Positions 23,350 to 34,400 of a stretch of 64,000 nucleotides of DNA are shown here, piece after piece (within the stretch, counting starts at the first letter, position 1; every line of letters starts with the position of its first letter). This stretch comes from Neoceratodus forsteri (Eukaryota > Chordata > Ceratodontiformes > Ceratodontidae). Both the position numbers and the translations under genes were made by a program. The notes under the pieces were generated by a model. The model made no database searches and had not been told where the DNA came from. It saw only the letters and a list, made by a program, of their open reading frames with translations. The stretch lies in NCBI GenBank assembly GCA_016271365.2, contig CM028132.1, forward strand, positions 587,209,001-587,273,000, read 5' to 3'.

Positions 23350-23529
23350 GAATTATCACTTTTAAATGCTTGTTCATTTAAGTTGTTATGGTCAATGCAT
23401 TGAGTAGTAGTCATTTGCTGGCACCTAGAACATGTTTTTGTTGTTCTCTTTCCCTTCCTCATGTACCTTTTCCATGTCATATGTTGCAATGTATTTACAG
23501 TGTATATTTCTAATGTTCCTAAGGGGCTC

Positions 23530-24570
23530 ATAAAATGTATACATGGTGTTCTTTGGGAAGGGGGGCCTTCTTCTTTATTATTAATAAAAATGGGATTAAC
23601 ATTAAATGAACAGGTCCATCTTCCAAGTTTTTTGATGATGATGTTAGCAGGAATATTGTTTTTGGATGCTGATGATGCTGTTGTGATCTGAAAGGAATGT
23701 CCTGAGAAAGCATAAGGATTAAGTCAGAGTCACTGTAGAAGAGTTCTCCCGTGCTCTATGAACCATTTGGTAGTCATTGCTGCTGATTGTCAGAAGTCAG
23801 AAGAGGCTGAGAAGAATTGAAGCAAACGTGGAATTGCATGAGTTGATCAAAAAGAGCTAGCGGGCACCAGTTATTAGGAGACAGGTAATATGTAATCTGA
23901 ATTCCTTTGTGCAATCTTTTGGTCTTTGAAATTGAAAGAAACAGAATGAAATGATTTGCTTGTTATCTTAAATTGGTGACTGAGAAATTTAGCAGAGGAG
24001 GCTGATGATGTGTAAACTCCTCGGGATGCAGGAACTCATAGAAAGCTAAACAAATGGCTGATGAAACCATAATGTTCATGGTAGGGTCAAATGGAACAGT
24101 ACACAACAAGTCCAACAAGACTTGGAATAGTCATTTAGTAGCTTTTGTGGATGATGCTGCAACAGTTCCAAGCAGGAGGAGTTTGATTAAGACATGGGAT
24201 AAAATTGAAGAGAGGGATGGATTTGATTGAGATACTGTAAGAATAATTGGATTCCATGCAAGTATTGCTTTATGGTCCCATGTAATTATTTCAAGGCTTG
24301 ATAACAGTAGGTTATGAATGTAAGTATGTGACTGATAGAGAAGGAACCTCTATGGACTGATTGGAAGGCACAAAATGAGGAATACTTCTTCCAAGTGGTG
24401 GTATAAATTGTTTGGGTAGCAGGTGCTAAGGCGGACCACATAAAGGCTTCAGCTTGCTGACAGTAATGAACTAAGTCATGATAAGATTGGCAAATCGAGG
24501 AGGGGAAATCATGATAGAGTCTGCTGAGGGATAGATGTGATGAAATTCCTGGAACTGAAATCAAGATAAA
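23530..24570 (-). pseudogene. DIRS tyrosine recombinase (degenerate)
   Basis: The N-terminal core-binding segment is open at 24564-24286 (ALAPATQTIYTTTWKKYSSFCAF, typical of a SAM-like recombinase domain). Further left, in broken frames, the catalytic half shows FSGHSFQ (23689-23709), then NIPANIIIKKLGRWTCS. In active enzymes the box is HSFR and ends with a tyrosine after the GRW stretch. Here the Arg is Gln and the expected Tyr is Asn-like, so catalysis is lost. The enzyme would circularise and integrate DIRS cDNA. Confidence 0.8.
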
Positions 24571-24759
24571 GAATCAGCTGCATCACTCATACGCCAGGAA
24601 TATGAAAGCATTTCAAAGTAAAATTATGATATAGAGATGACCAAGTCAGCATCCACATAAACAACATGATGGAGTGGGACAAATACCTGCTTTTACCGAT
24701 AAAGTCCACTGTTGGTTGATTGTCAGAAAACATTGAGATGGTCAGCAGAGAGCAGAGAT

Positions 24760-25782
24760 GTCACCATACAAATGTAGCAACTACAATAGGGTAGAAATCA
24801 TAGAGAGGAGATGTTGTTGAAAAGTCTTGAAAGGTGGATATTTCAGGAGGCCAGGGAGGGGTGATCCAGGAATGCTCAAAGATAGTAGAATAGCCATGAA
24901 TTAGTGATGCATCAGTATATATCCTGGAATATAAGTCAGGAGATCGGTCTTTGTAGAACATAGTACATTCATTCCAGTAGGCTAGAAAACGAGACCACAT
25001 AATTAGATCAGATTTGGCTGCACCAGTGATGTTGATGTGATGGCACAGTTCAGAGAGGAAATAAGCAAATGCTTTTGCAGAATTATCTGCATTGCAAAAC
25101 TGAAATATCCCAAGAGTGAGAGAAGTTTGTGTTTGGTACAGGAGAAGCGAACAGAAAAGGATTTCATGAAAGCTTGAATATTGTGTAGTTCATCAGGTGG
25201 TACTCTGGCTTCCATGCACTTTGTGTCCAGCTCGATACTGAGAAATTCAATGGATGCCTATGGTCCTAGTGTTTTCTTCTCAGAGAGAGGAACTGCTAAT
25301 TCCTGGAACAGATAGACGAGAGCAATAATTCCAGCTGCAGGGGGTGAATCAGGAGGAGCAATGAGAAGGAAGTCATCCAGAAGATGGACGATGGCTGGAT
25401 GATGACAGACATTGAGTAATAACCAATAAAGCATCTCAGAAAGCAAGTCAAACAATTTTGGGCTGCATTTACAGGTAAGAGATCAGCCGAATGGAGAAGT
25501 AGCAAAGATCTTCCCATTTAATGCCATATAGATGCCACAGAGATGGATTAATGGGCAGCAACTTAAATGCATCGATAATAGCAACTTTTGAGAGCCAAAA
25601 TTGGGGCTAAAGGGTTTAATGATAGTAATTGAATCACTGACGTGAGCATAGGAGAGAGAGTAATCATCAGATGGTATCAATGAATTGATGCAAGGAATGG
25701 ACATCGACCAAGGTGCAGATAAGTCGATGATTAGGTGCTTCTTGCCAGAAAATCTTCTGCTGGCAACACTGATAGGATTTAT
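24760..25782 (-). pseudogene. DIRS reverse transcriptase (distal part) and RNase H
   Basis: On the minus strand: RRFSGKKHLIIDLSAPWS (about 25762-25709), then INSLIPSDDYSL, then a YMALNGKIF..SPFG block. The catalytic box is HLLDDFLLIAPPD, with LDD at 25380-25372. Then PLSEKKTLGP (about 25285) precedes an inter-domain region with LLSLLGYFSFA (about 25105). RNase H-like sequence begins near 25000-24760, with RIYTDAS carrying the first Asp. Frames shift several times. The motif series is that of DIRS/Ngaro RT-RH rather than LINE or LTR RT. Confidence 0.82.
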
Positions 25783-25895
25783 CCAGTAGTTTATTTATTT
25801 ATTTATTTAGTTTTTGTTTACTGGGTAGGTGCACTAGACAGAGACCATCTATTTTCAGGCATGGCCAGGGAGAATTACCAAGCAAGATAAGGCAG
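25783..25895 (-). mobile_element. Ultra-short LINE 3' end in the DIRS RT
   Basis: On the minus strand it ends CCTGAAAATAGATGG, CTAGTGCACCTACCC, AAACAAAAACTAAATAAATAAATA. It is the same family as 18961-19090. It separates the RT N-terminal block (26194-25900) from the rest of the RT. Confidence 0.78.
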
Positions 25896-26200
25896 GATAC
25901 AAATGTAAGAGAATACAACAAAAGAAGAATGATTAACAGCGGATGCCAAAAAAGACCAAGGATAAATCCTTTTTGCAGTTCTTTCTGTAACAGCTGCACA
26001 ATGACCTCGGGTTCCTTCATAGTGGACTGCAAATTTTGACATATGAAGGTGTCATAGGGAAGCACTGAAATGTCCATATGGAAACCTTCAGAGAAGCCAG
26101 AAAAGAGGAATTCCATGAATGAGTGAGAAGGCAAGGCAAAGTTTATTGATGCAGTGCCCAATCCCTTGGGCTCTGGGTGCCTCACATAAAACAAGTAGGC
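25896..26200 (-). pseudogene. DIRS reverse transcriptase, N-terminal block
   Basis: On the minus strand the frame reads FLFSGFSEGFHMDI, then NLQSTMKEPEVIVQLLQKELQKGFILG. This corresponds to the DIRS RT entry region (SGF..GF.I, NL.SA...P..V...L.KEL..G.I.GPF). The frame then becomes hydrophobic and loses similarity where the LINE tail is inserted. The upstream side abuts L2-4 near 26200. Confidence 0.78.
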
Positions 26201-26387
26201 TTAGAACACAAATACACATCACATATGGCATGCACGAGTAATTTAAAATCATAAATAAAAATAAAATCTAAAAATAATTAAAATACACACCAGTGCTGGT
26301 TAATTCCCCCTCATCAGAGAAGGCCAAACAAAACAAATGAGCCTTTAGACCCTTTTTAAAGCTCTCAACCATCGGGGCCTCCCTCAC

Positions 26388-26896
26388 TCAAGCTGGAAAG
26401 GAGTTCCAGAAGGCCAGTCCAGCAACTCTAAAAGCACGGTCACTGGATGTTTTCAATTGGCCCCTGGTCGACGAGTGGAGAGAGTGGACTGAGGTGGCAG
26501 GTGTTAGGATATCAGCCAAATAGCCAGGGCTCAGTCCATATAGGATCTTGTAGGTGAGAAAGCCCATCTTGAAGATGATCTTCCACCTGACAGGCAACCA
26601 GTACAGAACCCGCAGGACCAGGGTCACATGACTGGACCTAGACAGGCCAATAAGTGACGCAGTCACTGTTTTCCACACCAGCTACAGCTGGCGGAGGATC
26701 TCTCCAGTGACCCCAAAGTATAGGGAGTTACAGTTGTCAAGCCTGGATGTGGCAAAGGCATGTACCAGTAACGGCAGGTCTTCGGGCGGAACTAGAGGTT
26801 TAATCCTGGTGATATTCCTCAAGCCTAAAAAAACACTTTTGACCACAGACGACAACTGAGCTTTGAGGCCTTGAGAAAGCGCGAGAGCGAGCACGA
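26388..26896 (-). pseudogene. L2-4 ORF2 C-terminal region
   Basis: The minus-strand frames 26894-26682 (SRLDNCNSLYFGV) and 26678-26388 (VLYWLPVRWKIIFKMGFLTYKILYGLSPGYLADIL ... RAFRVAGLAFWNSFPA, not contiguous here) form the C-terminal signature of L2/CR1 ORF2: DYCN, LHWLPV, R...FK....Y, LTYKAL.G.P.YL and W.SLP. The function of this segment is unknown. It is well conserved across L2. Confidence 0.82.
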
Positions 26897-27100
26897 AAAC
26901 TTTGGCTGTTTGGGGAGGGACACTATGTATGTGTGTGCTGGCATGTTTTTAGGTGCAAAATTAAATTAATAAATATTTTGCCTATAGCCTGTTTTGAATC
27001 GTTCTTTTGGATCCCATACGGTGACAAGTAGCCGTTCTGCTTTTTCCTACATGTGAGTACCTTTTTGCACTTGGCACCGTCTTTGCTTTTAGCCACCTGC
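26897..27100. other. Unclassified insert within the L2-4 RT
   Basis: About 200 bases with no L2 similarity replace the stretch that should hold the LNP-KTE motif just downstream of YADD. It is AT-rich and has no clear tail or inverted repeat. It could be a decayed insertion or a replacement after deletion. Confidence 0.5.
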
Positions 27101-27792
27101 CTGTTTTATATACAGTTTGATATCATCTGCATAGCAGTGAAAACCCATACTGTAATACCTAGTGAGCTCTCCCATGGGCAGCATGTACACTGCGAATAAC
27201 ATCGGCAACAAGATTGAGCCCTGAGGTACTCCACATGGCAGGAGCTTCAGGGAGGAGGAGAAATTCCCCATCACCACCTGCTGCTTCCTGCCAGAGAGAT
27301 AGGACACAAACCAGTTGATGACGGTACTGGTGAGTCCATAATACTCTCAAAGGCAATCAAGGAGCACAGTGTGATCCACGATATCAAATGCTGAAGAGAG
27401 ATCGAGGAGCACAAGAACTGACCTGTCTCCTCTATCTCTAGCTCTGAGGAGGTCATTTTGTACCCTAATGCTCTTTCAGTGCTGTGCCTGGCCCTGAAGC
27501 CAGACTGGAATGGCTCATAAATATCAAAGGACATGAGGTGCTCCTTGAGCTGTTGCTCCACTAATTTTTCAACAACCTTACTCACATATGGTAGGTTGGA
27601 GATTGGACAGTAATTCGCCAAGACATCAGGATCGAAAGATGGCTTCTTCAGGAAGGGCCTCACCAGAGCTTCTTTCAAGGCCTCTAGAAATACTCCCTCT
27701 GACATTGAGCACTGGACAATCCTAGTGCACACCGGGCCAATGGTCCTGACACATCTCATTAAAAAAAACAAGTCGGGCCAGGTCCAGTTCAC
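27101..27792 (-). pseudogene. L2-4 reverse transcriptase
   Basis: On the minus strand: LVRPFLKKPSFDPD, then NYCPISNLPYVSKVVEKL, FQSGFRARHSTERAL, a broken DLS.AFD..DH region near 27400, YLSGRKQQVVMG, CGVPQGSILLP, then FHCYADDIKLY with YADD at 27133-27122. These are canonical L2 motifs. A frameshift between 27490 and 27360 breaks the palm. Confidence 0.85.
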
Positions 27793-28276
27793 AATAAGTG
27801 TGCATGAGCTTAGAGATCACCTAAATGACCTCGACCACCTCCACTGGTTTAAACTCATCCTAGACAGATGGAGCACCTCTGCACACTCCAGGGTGACCAC
27901 TGTGAGGCAAAACTTGCCTCACTGACAGGATCCCCGACCAGATGGAAAGTACCCTGTCAGAGAAGAAATGAGCAAGCTCCTCACATAAAGTTATTGAAAA
28001 AGCTTTTTAAATCTGTAGACAGACTGGATGTAAGAGTCTGTCCACAGTTTGAAAAAGCTGAGATGGTCTGTTCCTCCCTGCAAGAATCTCCCTGGACAGG
28101 AACTCTGCCTTCTTACAGTTGACTGCCCCTTGGTACTCATAATAATGAGTACACAAGACCATTTTGTCCTCCGAAGAACAGGTTCTCTGACAGCAATGCT
28201 CCAACTTCTGACCCCAGATCTTCATCACCTTGGGATCCCCATCAAAACAGGGAGATCTCAAGTGAGACAATCTGGG

Positions 28277-29090
28277 TCATATACAGACCAGTGCAATGGC
28301 ATTGAGCACCTCAGATACCACCTCGCTATAGGTGGCCACCGTCTCGCCCATGCCAAATGCACATGCAGCATCTACACTAGATAAATCAGCTACCGCCAGC
28401 AGTTTCTCTGGGGCCAAACGCCTCAAAGGGCAATAGCTAATCTTTTCAGCAGGGGAGGGACTTTCGGAGGGACCCCCGAACAAGAACTTCACCGAGCAAT
28501 GATCAGACCAAATGACCTGATCAGTCTTGAGGTTAGTCACCTCAAGCCCCAGTGAGAACACCAGGTCCAAGATGCGGCCGTGGCGATGGGTCACAGAAGT
28601 AACTACTTGTGACAGGCCCAGAGATGACATCAACTGGAGGAGGTCATGACCAAGTTATGAGGATTCATCATCGACCCAGGCATTGAAGTCCCCCAGAATC
28701 AACCATCTGGGGGACTCCAGTCGTTCGCTGATGACTAAGTTTTTTGTTTGTTTATTATTTTTAACCAGGTAAAATGATTGGGTACAGCCCTTTGTCAGTC
28801 ATGCCTGACATATAAAATGTCATAAATACATAACACATACCAGATACAAATGAAGTCCACAACCTCCTGCAGGCAATCTCCTCCTGGCCCCCTGAGGATG
28901 GTAAATAAGGAGAATCCTGCAACCTGCATCTGGACCAACATGTATTGCCACACATTCAAAGGACCTGGCTGACACCACCAGGTGCTTGGTGAAGCACAGG
29001 CTGGATCTAAAACAGATGGACAGATCCCCATCTCTGTGTTCCCTCCTTGGGCAGTACACAATGAAGTACCCAGCAGGGATGGATGAGAAG
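28277..29090 (-). pseudogene. L2-4 endonuclease remnant
   Basis: On the minus strand: a stretch near 29030-28860 (GPLNVWQYM, then CLQEVVDFI), an inserted LINE tail, WLILGDFNAWVDDESS at about 28710-28664, and then VVTSVTHRHGRILDLVFSLGLEVTNL and WSDHCSVKF (frame 28633-28277). LGDFN and SDH are catalytic boxes of the APE endonuclease. The 5' half including the SETWL box is missing. Confidence 0.82.
28737..28845 (-). mobile_element. Ultra-short LINE 3' end inside the L2-4 endonuclease
   Basis: On the minus strand a GACTGACAAAGGGCTGTACC-type 3' segment leads into TTAAAAATAATAAACAAACAAAAAAC. It interrupts the endonuclease between DFI and the LGDFN strand. It is not the same family as the 18961 and 25783 tails. 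Confidence 0.6.
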
Positions 29091-29099
29091 CTAGCACTT

Positions 29100-29860
29100 G
29101 AGATAAGGCTTGTAAATTTGATAGAAGTTGATGAATGAAATCATTATCATTTTTTCCAATGGGACACTTTCAAACAAATAAATAGAGCATAAGCATCACC
29201 ACAGAAACTGCAGATGTGAAGGAACAGACAGCCAGAGCCCGGACAGCCTTCATCATTAAAGTTATTGCAGATAGGTTTGCCTTTGGAATATTTAATGTGT
29301 CTGCCTCATCTGTCTAAGTTGGGCTGGAAGGAGGTGCTAGGAATAGTAATCATGCAGATCAGCCTTTAAGAGGAAAAGGATGCAGGAGTTGATCCAGCTG
29401 ATCTATCACTCCTAGTTGGAATGAGAGATGATGAAATATCGAACACTGTTAGAGGACAAAGGGAAGCAAAATGGTAAAAGGAGCCACACAGTGGACAGGA
29501 GTGTGCTTACTGCACAGCGAAGTGATGATAAAACAGCTCATTCTCCAAGATGGCACCATTTAGTTTTGTATTAAAATGAGCCAGTGCAGCAGCAGCATTT
29601 GCAGAGAAGAACCAATGTGAATCATAGAAATGTGTTCCTCCATATCACATGACCAGGAGATATAAACACGATTCCAGTTCCTCACGTCTTGAAGGAAATG
29701 CAGAGCAAAGCACATCATGATATAACCTGAAAGTGAGAATGAATTCTGGTATACTCATTTTCTTCATGAGTCGGGGATCTTTTGACTTCAATGGCAGAAA
29801 CATATCCACAAGATACTATTCTGTTTTCAATGGTAACATGGGATGAGCTCAGCCAGTCAC
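29100..29860 (-). pseudogene. DIRS gag, central and zinc-finger part
   Basis: On the minus strand and across stops the sequence reads IPEFILTFRLYHDVL, AFPSRREELE, YGGTHFYDSHWFFSANAAAALAHFN and ELFYHHFAV, then CPLCGSFYHFASLCP near 29500. It ends with ICNNFNDEGCPGSGCLFLHICSFCG (29290-29187, listed in parts: ICNNFN, GCPGSGC, FLHICSFC). These Cys/His clusters match the nucleic-acid-binding C-terminus of DIRS-like ORF1 proteins. Upstream coding lies beyond L2-2. Confidence 0.75.
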
Positions 29861-30391
29861 TCAATCAATCAATCAATCTTTATTTGTATATTGGAAGGTA
29901 TGTGAGCAAAAATGCCTGTTTTCACAACCGTCCAGTGTAAGAGATACCAAGAAGGTATGACAATATATAAACGAGTCTAACAGAAATAAGATCTATACAG
30001 GGGAAACAATCCAAACTAGTGGTTTAGATATACAGAACAATGTCAAAGACTAACAGTTGTCTAAAAGTTAAAGCAATTTTTATAAACTGAAAAACAGGAA
30101 GCAATTGATTTCAATAAAGTAAAAAGAGAGAAACACATAGAGCGGCCTGAACATTTACGTGTATAACATATGGAGAGCAGGAAAGAGAAGGGAAGGGGTA
30201 TAGAGGGGTCAGTAACCTAACTGCAAGAGATGGGGAAAGTGCAAGTCTTTTGTGGTTGTTTGTAATCGGGTCCATGATTGAAATATGAAGAAACCTAGGG
30301 CTAGAGTGGGTGGCGGGAGTGAAAACTAAGGTGGGGGTGCAAGGGTAGTGGGGATGGGTGTGGGGGAAGAGAGGAGAGGGGGTAACTGAGA

Positions 30392-32137
30392 CTAGAGTAA
30401 AGCAAGGGGGTCTAAAGATATGCAAGGTGGAGAGCCGCTGGGTTTAGCTTGAGGGCCGGCCAGGGCAACTGCAGATGGAAGAATTGAGTATGTGAATTTT
30501 GAGGTGGGACTTGAAGGTGTGGATGGACCTACAGGCTTGGATATTGGGGGGCACTTGGTTGTACAGCTTAGTGCCTTATAGGTGATCAAGTTCTGAGCTT
30601 GCGTAATGTGGTACTAATCAGTGTCGAAAACCATACCTGAGGCCCCACTGGCCGCCTGCACAGAGATAGCGATGGGGAAGAGGGAAATCACGTTGGGCGG
30701 CAGCAAATTCAGGTGTATCTTATGGAAAAAGGAGATCATTTTTTGTTGGAACTGCCCTTGAAGGGTGGGCCAGCTAAGGGAGGAGTAGAGGGTACAGTGG
30801 TGAGTTTTCCATGGTAAACCAGTGATGAAACGGGCAATGTTGTTGTAGGCTGATCTTAATTTGGAGTAGAGTAGAGATGTGGTGGGGGGGAGAAGATCAT
30901 GGATCCATAGTCGATGAGTGGCAGGGGAAGAGAGTTAGCTAAGCAAAGCCTGGTTGCAGGAATAAGGAACTTTCCTATCTTATAGAGAAGACCAAGCCTG
31001 TTGTGGGTCTTCTGTATAAGGTTGTTAACATGGAGATTAAAGGAGAAGTGAGGGCTCAGGATGAGTCCAAGGTATTTAAATTCAGACACCTGTTCAATTG
31101 GGTAGCCAGAGTTATCAACTAATGTAAGGCCAGTGATGGTGCATTTTCTAGGGCCTGAGAAGACCATAAACTTGGTCTTCTTAGAATTTAGGCCAAACTG
31201 TTTCCGGAGAACCAGGAGTGCAACTTCGTGACATCAGACTGTAGATTTTTGCTGAACATGGTGGTGGGATTGACGTCACTACTGTATAGTGCCGCATCAT
31301 CAGTGTAGAGGACAAGTTGTGTGTTAAAAGCAGATAGAGGGGAGATTATTAATGAAAAGTGAGAACAGGAGGGGGCCCAGGATCGAGCCCTGGGGGACCA
31401 CATATTTGATCGGGCATTCAACAGAGAGATGACCTTCAATGGAGGTTTTATGGTATTGCCCAGAAAGGTAGTTTCCATCCCAGTCTATGACACTGACAGA
31501 GAGGTACAGATCTTTGAGGGTGTCGAGTAGGAGTGCATGGTCCACAAGGTCGAATGCCTTGTTCAAGTCGACAAATACCAACCCAGTGTATTGGCCTTTG
31601 TCATTGGCCTTAAGGATGTCACTAGTGAACCTGACCAGGGCAGTTTCTGTGCTGTGACCAGATCTGAAGCCATGTTGAGCACAGGAGAGTAGGTTGTTGG
31701 CTTCCAGGTAGGCAGTAAGTTGAGAGTGGACAACTTTCTCAATGATCTTTGATAGCGGGGCGAGAAGGGAGATAGGACGGTAATTACCAACCTTGCTTCT
31801 GGACCCGGATTTGAATAATGTTTTGATGGTGGCCAATTTCCAAGCGTTAGGGAAGGTAAGAGAGCAGAGGGAGCTGTTTAGAAGATTGATGATGGGGACT
31901 GCAGGAACATTGATGAACCATTTAAGGATTTTGTAGTTGATACCATCTGGCCCCTTTGCAAGATTTCGGGTTGTTCCCCCGAATAAGTTTGATAGTGTCC
32001 ATGGACTTTAGATTCTTAAAGAAGAATTTGGGAGGCCTAAAATTGGGGTCAATGAGGAGGGGAGATGGGTGAGGAGAAGGGGTGGCTGGTTTGAACTTTT
32101 CGAGGTCCCTGAAAAAAGAGTTGAAGATGTTTGCCAC
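30392..32137 (-). pseudogene. L2-2 reverse transcriptase and C-terminal region
   Basis: After the frameshift the linker continues (ANIFNSFFRDL, 32137-31922). The RT frame 31836-31324 has NYRPISLLAPLSKIIEKVVH, AQHGFRSGHSTETALV, FVDLNKAFDLVDH and VPQGSILGPLLFSLFINNLP. The next block carries YTDD (31307-31296) in place of YADD. VSEFKYLGLILSPHF lies near 31085, and the C-terminal part near 30590-30392. RT similarity links L2-2 to L2-1 and L2-5 more than to L2-3/L2-4. Only a few shifts break the frame. Confidence 0.85.
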
Positions 32138-32185
32138 TTCCAGGGATCGTGGGTTAGTCTACTATCATGAGACAGGGTGATGGGG

Positions 32186-33400
32186 TCAGAGTTTCTGGAT
32201 TTGCCAAGAAAAGAGTTGAGGGTATCCCAAAGCTGACAGGAGGTTTGAGGATTCCCCAAGTTGCTTGTTTTGTAGGAAATCTATTTTTGCCTTTCTTACA
32301 CTCAATTTGCATTTGTTTCTAAGGGACTTGTAAAGGGCGAGCTGAGTGGGGTCTCTGTGTTTGTGGTAACAGTCCCAGACTTTGTCCCTTGTTCTCATTA
32401 ATGAAATAATATCTGGGGAGACCCATTCATTAATATTCCCTATTGTCCTAATTTTTTTGAGGGGAGTGTGTTTATCCCAGATGTTAATTAGGATGCTGGA
32501 GACTTTCTCCAGGATGGTGTTGCAGTCACCTGGCCTACACGTGAAGGACCAGTCAACTAGGCTGAGATTGTGGGTAATTAATTGGATGTTCTGGTCGATT
32601 ATTTTCCTGGTGAAAATAAATTTAGGGGGGTGCCTGGGAAGACAAGCAGACCATAGACAATTTATGGCACAATGATCACTGATACAGTTGGGCAAGACTC
32701 CAGCACCAGTGATGCGGGAGGGGTGCGTGACAATGATCCAGTCAATTAGCATTTGTGTTCTTGTTTTATAATTAGGTATGGTCAATGAGGTGATAACCTG
32801 GTGGAGCCCAAGATTTACAATGCAAGATTTAGCTGTATCGGCTGGGCAGGAATCCCAGTTGATGTTAAAGTCTCCAAGGAGGATCCACTCTCTGTTAATA
32901 GGGAGAGAGTGATTCAAGGCCAGGAATGACTCAAGGTCAGTGTGCGAAGTTCCCGGGGGAAGGTAGGCAGTCATGAGGTTAAGGGTTTTATTTGGTCCTA
33001 GGTGGAGGTGGATGGAGATGGTTTCAAGGAGGGAAGATTCATAATTGGGGTTGTGTTCTGTGAGGGAGAATTTGTTGGAGACATAGAACATGCAACCATC
33101 TCCTTTCTTTCTTAGTCTGTCCTTTCTGATAGAGGGGTAGCCACCAAGCTCAATCTCCCTATCCGCAATCTTGTGGGAAAGCCATGTTTCAGAGAGAGCT
33201 ATCACATCAAAACTGTGCATGGCTACTCCCGCTTGGGAAGAGTCAAATTTAGCTGGGAGACTCTGGATGTTGAGGTGGACTATGCTTATGTTTTTATCTT
33301 TGTTGGGGCAAGGTTGCGAGGTGGGAGTATGGCAGAATTCTGGACTGGGGTTGGGATGAATGGTCCTGGAGAGGAGTAAGAGCAGAATGAAGGTCCTGGA
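32186..33400 (-). pseudogene. L2-2 endonuclease with degenerate 2A-like leader
   Basis: On the minus strand, upstream of the long frame, sequence reads LLLLLSRTIHPNPSPE; the core RTIHPNPSP is at 33367-33341. It resembles GDIHPNPGP-type 2A-like leaders with Asp changed to Thr and the final Gly to Ser. ISIVHLNIQSLPAKF follows, then the frame 33220-32186. That frame has IALSETWLSHK, LLGDFNINWDS, DWIIVTHP and ISDHCAINC, the catalytic series of an APE endonuclease. A C-terminal linker (WVSPDIISLMR..RD..W) ends at a frameshift near 32190. This is the longest near-intact endonuclease in the window. Confidence 0.85.
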
Positions 33401-33729
33401 GAGATATGAAATGAGGGGACATGACTTAAGATTTTTTGATCTGAGACATTTTATTATAGTGACTAGTGTGTGCTTGGTGAGACACCAGAGGCAGTAGAAG
33501 GTTGGGAGGGCATGGGGTCATCCGGGAATGGATTTTGAGGGGCCCATGGGTGGGAGGATGGGTCAGGAGGAATTGTAAAGGTGAAAAAGCTGGGGGGAGG
33601 GTTCAGGGAGGATGGAGGTGGGACTAGAATGCCCGAAGGGGTTAGAGCAAGAAGGTGAGAGGACAGGGGGGTGCTGACACCAAAAACAGGAGAAAGGGGA
33701 GGAAAAACATGACAGGTAAGAAAGAAAAA

Positions 33730-34400
33730 AAAATAGGTGAGAAGGGATATTAGATTTATGTCCTTCCCACCTATGATATCCTTCCAGAGGTGACCTGTGA
33801 TAAGGTGAATAGGACAGATGAATGGAGGAGGAGTGGCTGAGAAGGAAGAAGTACCTGAATCCTGTCGAATTGGCAGATCTGAAGTAGACAGATTGCTTTT
33901 GGTTGGCATAGCACTAATAGAAGCAGCGCTCTCCTGGGTATAACTGGTGGATGGAAGGATACCAGGTGTTGCTAAGCATGAGGCTGGAGTAGGTCGCGAG
34001 GGAAGGCAAGCTTCTAGTGAATCAATACAAGATTGTATCTCTGATATGGCTGCCATGAACTGAGCCATAAATTCTCAAATTTCAGATAAGGCAGCAGGAA
34101 CTGGCTAGGGAATGAGCTGGCTACGTGTAGGATCATTGGCAGGCCGAGATTTAGCAGCTATTAATAAATCAAGCAGTTCATGTTTCCATTTTGAAACTGA
34201 ATGAGAATCAAGATTTTTCAATTCAGAAATAAGGCAGGGGACAATTCAGTCCTTTATGAAGTAATTTGATTTTGAAGGTCTTTTGCGAGACAGTTGAGTG
34301 TCTGAAGCAGGCCAAGGAGACCCTGAAGGACCCACTTTGGGATCTGGGGATGTAGTGTCAGTAGGAGTGGTAGAGGCAACAGTGCCAATATGCCACTTCA
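33730..34400 (-). pseudogene. DIRS gag, N-terminal part
   Basis: Minus-strand sequence from about 34400 reads SVSKWKHELLDLLIAAK, then after stops MAQFMAAISEIQSCIDSLEA (34068 on). A Ser/Thr/Pro-rich linker follows, and PIHLITGHLWKDIIGGKDINLISLL closes the block near 33745. A basic, low-complexity N-terminus followed by an I/VxLxxLL block is usual in DIRS-like ORF1. Coding then passes into a T-rich stretch at 33735-33725 where L2-2 begins. Confidence 0.65.

Larger units (their letters stand above)
26201..29095 (-). mobile_element. L2-4: canonical L2 LINE inserted between DIRS gag and RT
   Basis: The element is 5'-truncated within its endonuclease (about 29090) and ends near 26200-26300 with AT-rich sequence. 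On the minus strand the order is endonuclease, RT with intact YADD, and C-terminal region, all in broken frames. It is close in sequence to L2-3 at 40.2 kb. Two unrelated pieces lie inside it (28737-28845 and 26897-27100). Removing the element joins the DIRS zinc-finger region to the DIRS RT. Confidence 0.82.
29861..33729 (-). mobile_element. L2-2: L2-type LINE inserted within DIRS gag
   Basis: About 3.9 kb, minus strand. From right to left it has a leader with a degenerate 2A-like motif, a largely open endonuclease frame (33220-32186), an RT (31836-31188), a C-terminal region (31167-30390), a 3' UTR and a TTGA-repeat tail (29865-29880). Its 3' end is the same family as the fragment at 21951-22114. 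It separates DIRS gag coding at 33730 from 29860. Coding is better preserved than in the other L2 copies, suggesting a younger insertion. Confidence 0.86.
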
